Source: Chlorops oryzae (Eukaryota > Arthropoda > Insecta > Diptera > Chloropidae). Taken from it: 64,000 nt of DNA. The notes beneath the pieces are model-generated. The model worked only from the letters and a program-made list of their open reading frames with translations, ran no database searches and was not told the origin of the DNA. The stretch lies in contig CM035806.1 of NCBI GenBank assembly GCA_020466095.1, positions 18,851,224 to 18,915,223 on the forward strand, given 5' to 3'. Made by a program: the position numbers and the translations under genes. Positions 1-11,616 of the stretch are shown here, one piece after another. Numbering within the stretch: the first letter of the stretch is position 1; every line of letters begins with the position of its first letter.

Positions 1-1386
1 TTTTTTTGTTTGTTTTTTTTTGAAATTTTTTTTTTTTATTAATAATAAATATTATTATTCTTATTAATTATTCTTAGATTTATTGTTTTTATTAGAGGGG
101 CGAAATTTGAACCTACAGAGATCAATTGTATGCTTATTTATGCCCCGGGTTCTTGCGATGACAAAACGAAATTTTCGTCCTTCCTCATGAAGAAGAGAAT
201 ATCGCCTTTGTCTATGGTTGGGCAAGCTCATTCGCCCATAATATACAATGTCGTCAAGATGAAATTTTCAGTTGTTAAAGAAGATAGTGCATAATCAATT
301 GAGTTAAATATATAAAAAATAAAATAAATAAATAGTAAAATATTCTTTAGTTTAAAAGTTGCTAAAAATGTAAGAGAATTCAATGGAATTTTTTTTATTT
401 TTTATTTCAAATAGATGAAGTTATGTATGTATTTCCAAAGGCTTTATTTGGACTCTACGAAAATTTTGATTGCAGTTCCTAAATGTACTTAATAAATGTA
501 GGAAATCTGTATATTTGGTTTTGCTGAGTTGCCTACAGGTCAATTGTAAATCGATCTGGAAAAGTGTGGCCGAGAATTAACCCAGCGGCCAAAATGCTGC
601 TTACAGAAGCGATGAACCCCAACACATTTCGTTGGCCGTAGGCAGTAATGCATACGACCTCATATACCATCCTAGTATACTTTTGTTCGAGCGTGGCCGT
701 TTTGTAGAGTGAACGCCTACCACCACCACATAAAGGCCCCAAAATTATTGTGAGATTTTGGATCCACTAACTTTCTTTTTTTTTCACAATGTTATTAAAG
801 TCATATTGCAAAAAGAAAATTCGAATTGATGAAATATTTAAGTTTTGCAGACTTAAATGAAAAGTTGTTCAAAAAAAAAAAACCAGCATTTAGCCTTCTC
901 CTTAAAATCGAAACAATGCGTTCGGTAAGTGGTAAATATTTTCTTTTTTTTTTACTCATTGTGGTTGCAAAGTTGTTCGTGTGGTTTCTTTGATATTTTT
1001 AAATACTAATGTAGTTTTTTTCCTTCTTTTTTTTCTTTAAATATTCATATGTTTTATGTATAATACACACCGATATTGTTAGCTATTAAAACATTTCAAT
1101 TGAAACGATTTGAACATCAAGAATTGTGACACATAAATACACAAACATGCATACGGTACTATAGTTATTTGTTGCTGATTTGAGAGAAGTTAGCGTGAAA
1201 TTGTTTTGGTTTTTGTTTTTGTTTTTTTTTTTTTTTTTTTGATCATTTATGCAGTTACAATAAATACAATAAAATTGATTTTCTTTGAATTCTTTGTTTT
1301 TTTTTTTCTTCTTTAAATAATTACATATATGTATATTTAATTGCAAATTTTTTTTGCTCATGCTGAAACACATTTACAAAAAAAAA

Positions 1387-1421
<35 letters not shown>

Positions 1422-2182
1422 TTCCTAGTCTCGAAAAATATACCATTCAATCAACCAATCGGTCAGTTTCAACTGCTTTATATCAGCCTACTTTTTTTTA
1501 GTCTCATGCTAACGCTTGTTCATTTCATATGAATTTTGAAATATTCTTCACTATCAATTTCGGTAAATTTTTTTTTTAAAGTTTTTCAAATCTTTTCATA
1601 AATATTTTATACTAATTTTTTCCTTTTTCAAATTAATCATGACTTTGACTTTTATAGAATTAAAAAAAAAAAAAAAAAAAAAAACGAAGAAAAAAAGATT
1701 TTTTCAGTTCCTTTCAGTTTCTCAATCGAACGCGAAAAATATTTTCACATCTTCCAATATTTTTTTATGTTGCAAATCACAATAAATTTTTTTTTAAAAC
1801 TTTTGTAAAATATAGTTTTCTTTTTAATAGATTTTTTATGTTTTTTTTTTTTTTTAATTATTTTTGTAAGATAATATATATTTACAAGTCTCTTTGAAGA
1901 AAGCAAAATTTTCTGTTTTGCGTTTCTTCTCTTTGCTTAGCTCTCTGCTCCTCAATTTCGGGGTTTTGTTTTTCCGTTCTTCTATTTTTTCTGATTTTCT
2001 GTTTTTCCGTTCTTCTATTTTTCTGTTTTTATTTTTTGTCTTGACAAATCGCTTTAAGATTTAAGAATGCGTTCGAAGAAACGCTTCTTTTCATAGTAAT
2101 AGGCTCGTTCTGAAAGCAAATACATGCCGAATTCGCTTATATTTTTCATTAGTTAGTTGTTGGAATTGTTGAAAAGTTGGTG
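1..2182. other. No recognised gene; 3' flank of Gug side
   Basis: AT-rich with many poly-T and poly-A runs and a (TA)n at 1390-1420. A minus-strand frame at 533-742 (TAYGQRNVLGFIASVSSILA) has no family I can name. It may be a transposon relic. Confidence 0.5.
2028..2033 (-). promoter_or_regulatory. Candidate polyadenylation signal
   Basis: AATAAA on the minus strand, about 150 bases downstream of the stop of the candidate terminal exon at 2183-2313. Such hexamers are common in AT-rich DNA. Only its spacing behind that exon makes it notable. Confidence 0.2.
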
Positions 2183-2313
2183 TCATAATGCGGATGAAGC
2201 CGCTGCACTGGCACCAGAAACTGCTGCTCCATTATTACCGATGGCGGAATTTGATTCGTCGCCGCTGCTTCTGCGACTCAATGGATGTGCTGAGCTCGGT
2301 TTTGTTAGGTCAT
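2183..2313 (-). CDS. Possible alternative 3' terminal exon of Gug
   Basis: On the minus strand an acceptor with a fair pyrimidine tract (TCCCTTGTTTTCAG/ATGACC, AG complement at 2314-2315) opens a 43-codon frame. The frame reads DLTKPSSAHPLSRRSSGDES and continues Asn/Gly/Ala/Ser-rich to a TGA at 2183-2185. A minus-strand AATAAA lies about 150 bases further on (2028-2033). The exon needs one base from a preceding exon. The GTAG/GTGATA site at 6961-6968 inside the large Gug exon is a phase-1 donor that would join in frame (Val-Val-Asp-Asp-Leu). The Ser/Ala/Asn-rich composition resembles Gug, but no homology can be asserted. It could instead be a chance open frame in the 3' flank. No RNA evidence is available here. 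Confidence 0.35.
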
Positions 2314-3015
2314 CTGAAAACAAGGGATTTTTTTGTTTTTTTGGCATTGTTAGTGATGAATTGACGCAATGTGTTAGAAATTGAGAGGAGAGAAGGTAAA
2401 TTATTTGAGTTAGTTTTAGATGTTGTGCTATATATAGCTGTTGTAGATGTGTTATCCCGATATTCGTTGTGTCAGCAAAGAAACTTACCAAAACAATTGT
2501 TCGGGGCTAAGGCTAATAAGGAATATTATATCGACGTATGTATATGAATCATTTAAACTGTATGTACTTTTATTCATTTTGACTCGACTAATGGATCTTT
2601 ATGAGATTCTATGCTTCACATAGGAGAAAAGAAATATATCATCATCAATGGAAACAATTTTAAACAATGAAAAACAATTTAATGAAAATATATAACCAAA
2701 TATAAGATACGAGGTTTCAGTAGTTCCTGGACGATTGATTGCCCTCTAATCGAAGATGAATAGATAGCAATTTTGAAGGTAGTGGAAAGAAGAATTTTCC
2801 AATTAAAAGTTCGTTTCAGTATCATTTTTTGAATACATATACAATACAAAAATGTCACTATTACAAATGGGATGGACTCGATTTTCGGTTTTTCCAATAG
2901 GATCCTTTTTATGGGCCAAAATTTTTTAATGCCTAAATTCTTCCGTCAAGAAATTAAGTTTTCATGAAAGAGAATCAAATTAATAAATAATTAATTTTAC
3001 AAAAAATTTATTCAT

Positions 3016-3211
3016 AACAAAGTAAATACTCTAGTCGAATTGAAAAAAATCAATTAACAAAACTCAATTTTGTTTACTCGCAAATTACAGTAACATTGTT
3101 TCATTCTGTTTGTCTTGCAAAAAAGCAACAATGTTACTGTAATTTGCGAGAAAACAAAATGGAGTTTTGTTATATTTGATTTTTTCAATTCAACTAGAGT
3201 ATTTATTTGTT
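3016..3211. mobile_element. Palindromic MITE or hairpin
   Basis: Arms of about 85 bases (3016-3100 and 3127-3211) around a 26-base loop. The arms share AACAATGTTACTGTAATTTG in inverse form and ACTCTAGT near the outer ends. The few mismatches give a very long, stable hairpin if transcribed. No coding potential. Confidence 0.82.
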
Positions 3212-4748
3212 ATTAATTATTAATTTCATTGTGTTTCATTAAACAATTTAATTATATGATGTGTTATACTTATTGAACTAATTTCATTGACAATAAATAG
3301 ATAATTGCTTATAAGAATTTTGAAATAATTATTTTGAATTGATTTTTCATGTTTCAAAAATGAAGATGGTAATAATATTTAGAATAATTCTTTAAATAAT
3401 CGTTCATTATAGCATTGCTTTCCATGACATTTTCAAAAAATATATGAAGACTTCCAAAAGTTGACATAAGAACATCTTAAGTTTTGAAAATTTATCTGCC
3501 AGTTACTAAATAGAGAGGTCTAATTTCGATTTTAGGTTCACGAATATCTGGCATAACAAATTTAAGAGTTGAAACTTAAATAAGAAATTCTTAACGTGGC
3601 CTAAAAGTATTGTTGAAATTGAAAGTCAACATTTCAAGGTAATATTGATATTTAGAATAAATGTTTTATTCGGGCTTCAGCATCATTTAAATTAAAGACA
3701 AAGTACTGAACTTTTGGCTACATAATGTTCACTCCTTACTAAATAAATTAATGAATAAACAATGAAAATAAAAATGAAATAAAATAAAAGAAAAGTAAAT
3801 AATATAGAAACACTTTTCTTTTTTTTTTTTTTTTTTTTTTTGATTTATTAAACTAAGACGGAAAAGCGCACTTTTTATTTCACTTTGAAATATATATAAA
3901 TACAAAACATCTAATTATTCCATGAGCAAGTGATTACGTCTATAATTAATCAATTAATCAATCAATTGATTAATCAAAAGAAGGAAAGAAAGAAATAAAG
4001 AGAACTAGCATTATTTAGAAAGTTATTTATAGTACAAAGTATGAGCTTAACCGAGAACATCAGACACAATAGTCCAAAGTATAATCAAACGAAATTACAT
4101 AAATTCAATTAAATCTAAAATAAAAATATAATTAAAGAATTCATGATTTTTTCAATTTATATAGAAAAAAAAAAAATAATAATATTTCTTCACCAAAATA
4201 TTCCATTGACAAAAAAAAAATTCTCATTTCGAATTTCTTTTGCATGATTTTTTTCTTTCCGTTTTCTTCACACACTCGCAGATATGTATGTATGTATGTT
4301 TGTATGTATGTGGCAACGCTAGGATTCTAGCGACGTTATTGAAGTAAATTCAAACGTCGAGAAAACCAAAATTAGATTTAAGATAAGAATGAAAATAAAA
4401 TTAAAAATAAAAATAAAATTAAACATAAAATATATTATAACTTTATAACAATAAGGCATTATATATGATTGCTCGACTTCTCGAGTGTAAAAAGAGTCAG
4501 AATTGTTTTTTTTTTTTTTAATTTTTCTTTTTTTTAACACGAAGTAGAGTAAATTTTTACACGATTTCTCCGTAGCCGAGATTTAAATTAACAAAACAAA
4601 CAAAAAAAAAATATATCCTCTCTGTTTGTTTGTTTTTTTCAAAATATATTTTCAAGCATAGGTCTTAGATGTTGTGTGGTGGTGTGCCCAAAAAAGGATT
4701 ATATTGGGTGTGTGTATATATGTATGAAAGTAATCGATGTTTCCCATA
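3212..4748. other. No recognised gene
   Basis: AT-rich with poly-T runs, an ATTAATCAATTAATCAATCA palindromic patch (3942-3976) and a short (TATG)n at about 4285-4310. Confidence 0.6.
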
Positions 4749-4850
4749 GGGATGTGCCGGATAGCGATTTTGCCGGATAACCGGATACCGGATATCCGAA
4801 AAGAACTGTAAGCCGCATGAGTAGCTATCCGACCGGATATCTAAATAATG
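4749..4850. repeat. CCGGATA-rich palindromic stretch, likely MITE end
   Basis: Repeated CCGGATA and ATATCCG motifs (GCCGGATAACCGGATACCGG) after GGGATGTGCC. This resembles the subterminal repeats of hAT MITEs. A partner end is not found; CTATATCCGGTCGGATAG at 5569 may be a remnant. Confidence 0.4.
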
Positions 4851-5029
4851 TTAGTTTATCAAAATTTTATCCGTTTTCAAATTTATAATTTTTCTCAATT
4901 ATTTTATCCGAGCTATTAGCTCCCGTTAAATACACGGTCGTCAATAGGCAATGCCTCTAACGTAAGTTAATCAACATTGTTACCAGTTTGGTAACAACTC
5001 CCCTAAATGAAAATAAATTTCTGATCTTA

Positions 5030-5149
5030 GGGGCTATCATCTCCAGCTCTGTCAGAAATGAAAAAACTTCATATAAAAAAAAAAACGCTTCAGAAATGAA
5101 TCAGAAATTTTCTAAAGTTTTTCATTTTTGACAGAACTGGAGATAGCCC
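5030..5149. mobile_element. Short hairpin MITE
   Basis: The left arm starts GGGGCTATCATCTCCAGC and the right arm ends CTGGAGATAGCCC. The arms of about 38 bases also share CTGTCAGAAATGAAAAA with few changes. Total about 120 bases. Confidence 0.7.
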
Positions 5150-6026
5150 GTTAGTGCAGAAAAGTGGTTAGGGAAATTTTTATGGGGCCAAGTTTTAGTT
5201 TTTCGAAAATCTCAAAATTACATTTTAGGGAATTTCGGCCTCGTTTTGAGACATTCAGCGGAATGTTCCCCCTAACAAACTAGCAGCAGAGGCAATCAAA
5301 TGTGCTGTTCTCTCCCGTGTCTTACATATTCAAGCACATTTGTCGCACAGATGCTCGCTCCATAATCTACTAAGGAGATATGTATAGGCAAAAAAAAAAA
5401 AAAAACATCAAAAAATTAATAAATACATAGGCGGTATTTACACTGGTCTTGTAAGCTTGGTCGTTTGTTTCTCTTTCATTTTTTTTATAAAAATAATTTT
5501 TTCTTTTTCAATTCGATTAACAAAATCAAATTAAAAACGTTAAGCTTTAATAAATTGCTTTACACTATATCCGGTCGGATAGTTTCAATATGCGGCGCGC
5601 CAACCGGACAGTTGAAATATGATCTCGTATACCTGAGATGCCGTAAAATGTCCAGTATCTCTTCTAATACCTGCGCAAACAGGAATCGAAGAGTTGAAAT
5701 TCTCTAAATTCCTATTTCGAACAAATTCCCAAATACGTTTTTTGTTTACCGAAATGTATTGATTTCAGATCGTCGTGCTACGGAGTTTCTTAATTGGGAA
5801 TTCAAACTTAAAAGAATACGCTCCCCATTGAACAATTATATTTCAGGGACCCTTTGGATTGATTACACCAAAATCCTGTACACAAAAAAAAAAAAAAAAA
5901 AAAAAAAAAACAAAAAACTCGAACTCAAATCAATTTTTCCTTTTTGAAGAAAATCTATAACTTCAGACTAAGCGCATTAGCCATTGTTGTGGACTTAATT
6001 GGCTCGTATTCTTCATTGGATCGCAA
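5150..6026. other. Gug 3' flank or 3'UTR
   Basis: Immediately downstream of the Gug stop. Contains a long A-run (5883-5910). No minus-strand AATAAA seen; untranslated region and end site undetermined. Confidence 0.4.
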
Positions 6027-7276
6027 TCACCGACTGCTGACAGGTTCAGCGGATCCGCTTGTTGCTGCTGATGCTTTCGAGCTAATTGCTACTGTTGTCG
6101 TTTCTGTTGCATTTGTTGCCACTGGTGTCGGTGTTGTCATTGGTATTGCTGTTGGTGTTGCTGTTGATGTTGGCGTTGGCGTTGGTGTTGGTGTTGGTGT
6201 TAGTGTTGGCGTTGGGGTTACAACTGGTGTGGGTGTTGATGTTGGTGTATGAGGTGGCGGCGTTGCACTTGAAACGGTTTCATCGCAGCCAGCATTTGAT
6301 GGCAACGCTGATACGTTCGTGCTGCTGCTAACTAAAGGCGGCGATGTGGTGCCACTAGTTGTCGATGTCACACCGGTCGTCGGTGAGACAGCGGCATCTG
6401 GTTGCATTGAACTTGAAATGGTAGCAGCACCCAATGATGCTGATGTCGTGCTGGTTGTTGTAGTTATGGTGGCTGTAAGTTTCTTGCCGTTTTCCATAAC
6501 AACAATATTGACAATCGGTGTCGTTGCGATATCCAATGCTGGCTGCGGTGAGTGATTCTTTGGCGCCGGTGCTGTTACTGTTGCTGTTGCTATTGCTGTT
6601 GCTGTAGATGTAGCTGTTGCTGTTACTGCTGTTGTCGCTGATAATGGTGATGGTGATGTTGTTGTCTCTTTGGTAGCAACATTTTTCACGACTGAAATTG
6701 GATTGACTGAAGGATGATGATGATGATGATGATGATTACCTGTAATGCTTGGGCCAGCGACGTTGCTAGCTGCATTCGAAGCAGCATTTGTTGCTGTTGC
6801 TGCCGTTGTTGTTAGGCCATTGTTTGGCTTTTGGCTTTCATTCAATGCCGGCGTTGTTGCCGGACTGTTGTGACGTGATGAGCTCTCATTAAGTGGCGAG
6901 CTATTGGCATCGATTGTTGCATTATTGGTGGTGGTATTGAGTGGCGTCGCTGGTTTTTTATTATCACCTACAACTGTGGCCGGTGAGTTTTTTGACCCGT
7001 GCTCTTCCTTCGAGTTGTTCGCGACGTTGGTTAAATCCTTGACGACGGCATCATTTATGCTTGTGTCCACCAAGCCGTTGGGTTCATGTGCCAGACCCGA
7101 TGGTGTGCCGCGTGCATTCGACGTTAAGGCGTTGCTGCCGACGACAACTGTCAACTGTCCGCCGCCAGCACTGCTCGATGTCGAAGCGGGCGCATGGCTG
7201 GAATTTGAATTCGAGCCGGTTAGATCCAGGGTCGTCGGTTCGTGCGTTGTTGCTGCAGCAACGATCTGTGGAACGA

Positions 7277-7307
<31 letters not shown>

Positions 7308-8830
7308 GCTGCTGCTGCTGGTGCTGCTGTTCTTCTCTAAAGCCGACTGATGTGACGCCAAGACATGATGACGCATGAAATGTGGACTGCTAGAGGCGCG
7401 TCCGCCATTTTGATTATGCGTATTCGAGCCGGCGGCAAGCGTTGCAGCACCAGCCGATGTAGCAGGTATTGCCGTTTTCATTCCACTCGGCGGCGATGTT
7501 GAGTGGGCGTTGTGGTTGTTGCTGCTGTTACTACTGAGATTATGACCACTCAATGTGGACAATGAGCTTTGCTGATGCGCTGCACTTGGGGTATTCGCTA
7601 GAGCGCTGGCCGCCGCAGCATGCATTGCCGCCAAATGATGATGGCTCGGATGATGGTGAGCGTAATAGAGCGAGCTGCTCATAGACGGAATGTGCGATGT
7701 GGACAGTGCAGCCGTCGAAGAGGTCTGTGCCTGCGATATGGCCGACGCGAGCGACGTCGCAATATTACTGCTATTATGCAAGTCCATGGCGTGCTTCATG
7801 GCGGCGGCGCTGCTGCTCATGCTATTGCCGCCGGAGTGCGATGACGGCACTTGACTGGTCGGCGGCACACTCGATGCTGCCGATGTGACAATCGATCCGC
7901 CGCTGGCGGTCACCGTATGGCTAGCGCTGTGCTGTGCCGCCGAAATCTGATGTGCGGACGTAATTGCCGGATGATGTGGCGAGATATGTGGATGCGTCAA
8001 ATTGAGGCTATGATGCGTCAAGCCGTGAGCTGCTGCAGCAGCAACGGAAAATCCAGGATGTGTTAGCCCGGCCGCTGGATGGAGCAATCCCAATGTCGCC
8101 TGCTGAAGGTGATGCGGCAAATTCGGATTGCCAGCGTGCGACAACGGCGAGGGTACACCTTGCAGACCGGGTATACCGCATACATTGAGGCCCATCGATG
8201 GATGATGTGGACTCTGGCGTTGACTGGCCGCTGCATGGTACGGCGACATGCCCGCTGGAAGGCCGTGCAGCCCAGTGGGCGGGCCACCGCGCAGACTATG
8301 CATTGGCGGTATCATTGCGCCGAGCAAATTCCGTCCCAGCGGCGAGTACAATGGGTTCGAATAGTGATGCGTCGTCGCGGCGATCATTTGCTGGCGCTCA
8401 CGTTCACGTGCCTCGCGCTCCTTTTCGCGCATCTCACGTTCGCGCGCCTCCTTCTCCTTTTGCTCCTTCTCGCGCTGCTCCTTTTCCCGTTCGCGTTGCT
8501 CGCGTTCGCGCTGCTCTTTCTCGCGCTGCTCGCGTTCGCGTTGCTCGCGCAGTTCGCGCTCCTTCTCGCGCTGCATTTCGCGTTCGCGCTCCTCCTCGCG
8601 TGCGATGCGTGCGCGATGCTCCTCCTCCAGCTTGAGACGTTCGTGAAGGGCCGGCAATCCCAATGCGCCCGGTATCATCGAGTACAAGTGCGAAGCGTAC
8701 GGCGACGGCATGGGCGGATATAAAGCCGCATGCGGATGAGCGTGATGCGCACCGGCAGCACGCAGCATTTGATAACGCTCCAAATAGAGTTGCTCGGTAT
8801 AGGGTAGCCCGGCGGCGGGGTTCAGGAAAC
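6027..8830 (-). CDS. Gug: Atrophin/Grunge (Gug) C-terminal coding exon
   Basis: This large exon encodes about 933 residues and ends in a TGA at 6027-6029. The acceptor TTTTCAG/GTTTCC at 8831-8837 restores the frame from the previous exon (G+GT gives Gly), and the protein continues FLNPAAGLPYTEQLYLERYQ. Next come a His/Pro/Tyr-rich segment and then, at about 8385-8640, a long Arg-Glu repeat (REEEREREMQREKERELREQ and onward), the charged coiled segment that gives vertebrate RERE its name. Further on are His/Gly/Leu-rich Atrophin blocks, a poly-Asn tract (7273-7305), a poly-His tract (6715-6738) and a Thr-Pro repeat tail (about 6139-6250). With the exon at 9200 the visible part is about 1180 residues, roughly the C-terminal half of a fly Atrophin. 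The Thr/Ala/Val-rich tail is much longer and lower in complexity than the conserved core. A weak donor (CG/GTGATT) overlaps the stop, and a possible alternative donor lies at 6961-6968, so other 3' isoforms are possible. I saw no AATAAA on the minus strand just after the stop. Confidence 0.88.
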
Positions 8831-9199
8831 CTGAAAATCGAAGAGCATTCGATTACACGGGTCTGCAAAATTTAATTTTTCCCCTCCTCCCTCCTTTTGA
8901 GTTTGAGAAGTGGCTCTAGTAGATTGTGGTCTAACCAAATGGAAGCACCATTGCTTCATTTCAACTCATTTTTCTCAAATGTGCTTGAAGCTTTTGTAAT
9001 CTACTAGAGCCACTACACAAACTCAAAAGGAGAATTTCATTGCAGACCAGTGTTATTAAAATGACATCATCTCGCCTCGCAGGTACACATGTCAACTGTG
9101 TAACCTGTACTCTACTCCACTCCACTCCACTCCACTCCAATCAACTCCACTCTATTCTAATCTTCTACTCTACTCTGGTCTATATTAAGGCTCACGTAC
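8831..9199 (-). other. Gug intron between the two visible coding exons
   Basis: A 369-base phase-1 intron with donor GTACGTGAG and acceptor CTTCGATTTTCAG. Besides the hairpin MITE at 8891-9032 it holds a short run of CTCCA repeats (about 9114-9150). Both splice sites and the continued reading frame are visible. Confidence 0.85.
8891..9032. mobile_element. Short hairpin MITE inside the Gug intron
   Basis: Two 35-base arms (8891-8925 and 8998-9032) are inverted copies matching at 33 of 35 positions. The arm starts CTCCTTTTGAGTTTG and ends AGTGGCTCTAGTAGATT, and the spacer is about 72 bases. The whole unit is 142 bases with no coding potential. This is the form of a small non-autonomous DNA transposon. 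The flanks show no clear target-site duplication, so the superfamily is unknown. It occupies over a third of the intron without touching either splice site. Confidence 0.7.
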
Positions 9200-9940
9200 C
9201 TGGTGGCATGCCGGGTATTCCAGCGAAGGGTGCGTATGCGTCCAATGGAAAAGCACCAGCGGGATGCATTAATCTCTCATCCGATCGGTACGGCTGGAAC
9301 CCGCTACGTGCGAGCAACTCTGGCTGCATGGCAGCGGTCGGATTTAGTCGCGGAATTTTCTCAGCCGGCTGTGGTGATGGCGCGGCACGTTTCTTTGCCG
9401 CAGCGGCGCGCTCCTCCGCAACATTTTGCGAGACGACGGACGTGCGATCCGTCGAGCCGCGTGCATTTGTCACGAGATTCGAGGCGTTCGCACCGCTCGA
9501 TTGCACCACCGATTGGCCGCTCTGGGCGCGTTCGTTGCGATCGCGCGAGACGGTGACAACATCGTCCTCTTCCTTGCTATCGGCTTGTTTTGCCAAATTA
9601 CGCAACGCAGCAGCGAAGGGTCCCCGTGCAGTGGTTGCGGACGCGCCCAATGCGCTTTGTGGCACGACATTCGCAAGTTGGGCGGCTGCAGCGGCAGCAA
9701 CCGCTTGCTGATGTGCCTGATGTGCCGCCGCTGGCGAAGGAGCGCCCATATGGTTCGTCTGCAGGCCATGATTGAGGAGCACCGCTGAATTCGGTACGCT
9801 AGACGATGTCTGCTGTTGTCCGACAGAAGTATTTCCACTAGCGCCACCCGTTGGGCCCGAGGGCGACTGCAGATGATGTGGTGATGGTATAAGGGGTGCT
9901 GGACTCGTCGCAGGACGTTTCTGACCAGATTTTGGTGGCA
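9200..9940 (-). CDS. Gug: Atrophin/Grunge (Gug) internal coding exon
   Basis: Atrophin is a nuclear transcriptional corepressor that acts with DNA-bound repressors and histone-modifying complexes. This 741-base exon encodes about 246 residues of low-complexity Atrophin sequence: a basic start (PPKSGQKRP), Ser/Pro/His-rich stretches, an Ala/Gln tract (HQQAVAAAAAAQ) and a conserved-looking tail ending PFAGIPGMPPG. The acceptor reads ATCTTCAG/TGCC (AG complement at 9941-9942) and the donor reads CCAG/GTACGTGAG (9191-9199). Both are good fly splice sites. The exon starts in the middle of a codon (the TG completes a codon begun upstream), so the apparent start at 9941 is not the true N-terminus. 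It ends after the first base of a codon and joins in frame to the next exon at 8830. The ELM2/SANT/GATA half of the protein must lie upstream and is not seen in this window. The family call is from recognised sequence style and the following exon. The splice junctions are seen directly. Confidence 0.85.
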
Positions 9941-10139
9941 CTGAAGATGGATTTTGAAAAGAGAAGAGAAAACAAAAGAAAGGAAAATTTTAATATACAA
10001 AAATTCTCTCATTTTTTTTTTTCGGAGTAAAATGAAGTAATGCTATATAAGTACTTATTTGTTTGGTTGCTTTTTATAAGTAATTCATCAATTTCGGACT
10101 CATATTTCTGAGCCCCATAAATTCTAGGTATCATATACA

Positions 10140-10400
10140 ATTTGGGACTCATTTTTCGTATTATAAAATTTCGTAAAAATTTCGGAGTTATTTCGGAGTC
10201 ATATATGAACCTCATAATTTCTATTGTACATATGTATTTCGGACTCATTTTTTCTATTATAAGATTTCGTAAAAATTTCGGAGTTATTTCGGAGTCATAA
10301 AGCTGAATCCCATAATATCTAAATACAATTTCGGACTCATTTTTTGGATTATAAAATTTCATAAAAATGTCGGACTTCATTCGGAGTTATATATCTGAAC
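10140..10400. repeat. Tandem repeat, about 95 bp x 3
   Basis: TTTSGGACTCATTTTT recurs at about 10141, 10233 and 10329 with TTATAAAATTTCGTAAAAAT and CGGAGTTATTTCGGAGTCAT between. The minus-strand open frame across it (10009-10380) is a by-product of the repeat. Confidence 0.85.
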
Positions 10401-11537
10401 CCTTCGAAAATGTTTGCTCGGATGGAACTTATTTTTGTTTTAAATGTAAGTATTTCTTAAAGTTGAAGAGAAAAGACTAAATCCGAAATTTACTGCGCCC
10501 ACTCAACTGAATGCACTCATGCATCCAACAGGCCTTTTCATGTTTATTGTGCTAGTCAAATAGACCCGCAGCTATCAAAGTTCCCTTCAACATGTCATGG
10601 GCTTAGCTAGTTTTGTAGTTGTGTAGTGGCAGCAGTTGCTGTTGCTGTTGTTGTGGTTGTTATTGTGATTGTTGTTGCTGTTTCAGCTTTTCGGAGTCAC
10701 CAATTTCAGATGCTATACATCAATGGCATGTTGGATACATCCAACGAAAAATCCAGCTATTTTAGTAACTATCACGATATGTAGTAGTCACACTCGCCTA
10801 CCCAAGCCGCCCCCACCACTGACAGCCTTCCTATCACTATCGATATCCCCATCTATATCCCCATGCACATACATAACTCGGTGTAGCCTTGGATATGCAA
10901 ACAACATCAGAATGCATTGCTAATGTCAGCAACTATGCATCTACCTTCAGGCGTTGCATTAGAGAACAGCAATAACCACCGTCAACAACTACAACTGCCA
11001 CTATTACAGTAGCAGCAATACCAACACTATCACCACCAAAAACAACAACAACAACAACAACAACAACAGCTGCAAGCAAGATGAGTGCTGAGCTCCTAGA
11101 AAAAGGCTGCTTAAGTTATTGAGGCGTAAGAGCCCTACTCACTGTAAAGTTGCGATATCGTTGACTCGGCAGCAGCCACAAAAACAACAACGAAAACAAC
11201 AGCTGCAACAAAAATAGATACGATAACAAAAAAAAAAAAAAAGCACATCACATGCAGTGATGTATACACTAAATGGCCTCACGATGTTGTTTCTTTTTTG
11301 TAGTTGTTTATTTTTATTTTTTTGACTGAAAAACAAAGGAAAATCAGTAAAGATGGCCGCCACGCTCCATAGGCCTTTTTGAATGAACGTCGAAATGGAG
11401 ATTGGCATTTGGGATGTTCCGTTCCAGTTGCTTACATTCGGGCACATAAAGCCCACATCCCTTTTGAATGGAACAAAGAAAAATTCATTGAAAGCATGAA
11501 AAATATATGAATAGAAAATGGGGGCAAATGTTGCTCT

Positions 11538-11558
11538 CTCCCTCTCTCTCTCTATCTA

Positions 11559-11614
<56 letters not shown>

Positions 11615-11616
11615 GC
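11538..11616. repeat. (TC)n microsatellite
   Basis: TCTCTC with TATC interruptions over about 80 bases. Confidence 0.93.

Noticed and set aside
533..742. Minus-strand 69-residue frame, possible protein
   Set aside because: Contains a plausible hydrophobic stretch, but no family could be named and there are no splice sites or neighbours to support it. Possibly a decayed retroelement.
5944..7350. Val/Gly-rich and Leu-rich plus-strand frames
   Set aside because: Antisense shadows of the Thr-Pro, Asn and Ser repeats of Gug.
8079..8723. 214-residue plus-strand frame opposite Gug
   Set aside because: Shadow of the Arg/Glu-rich Gug coding sequence on the other strand.
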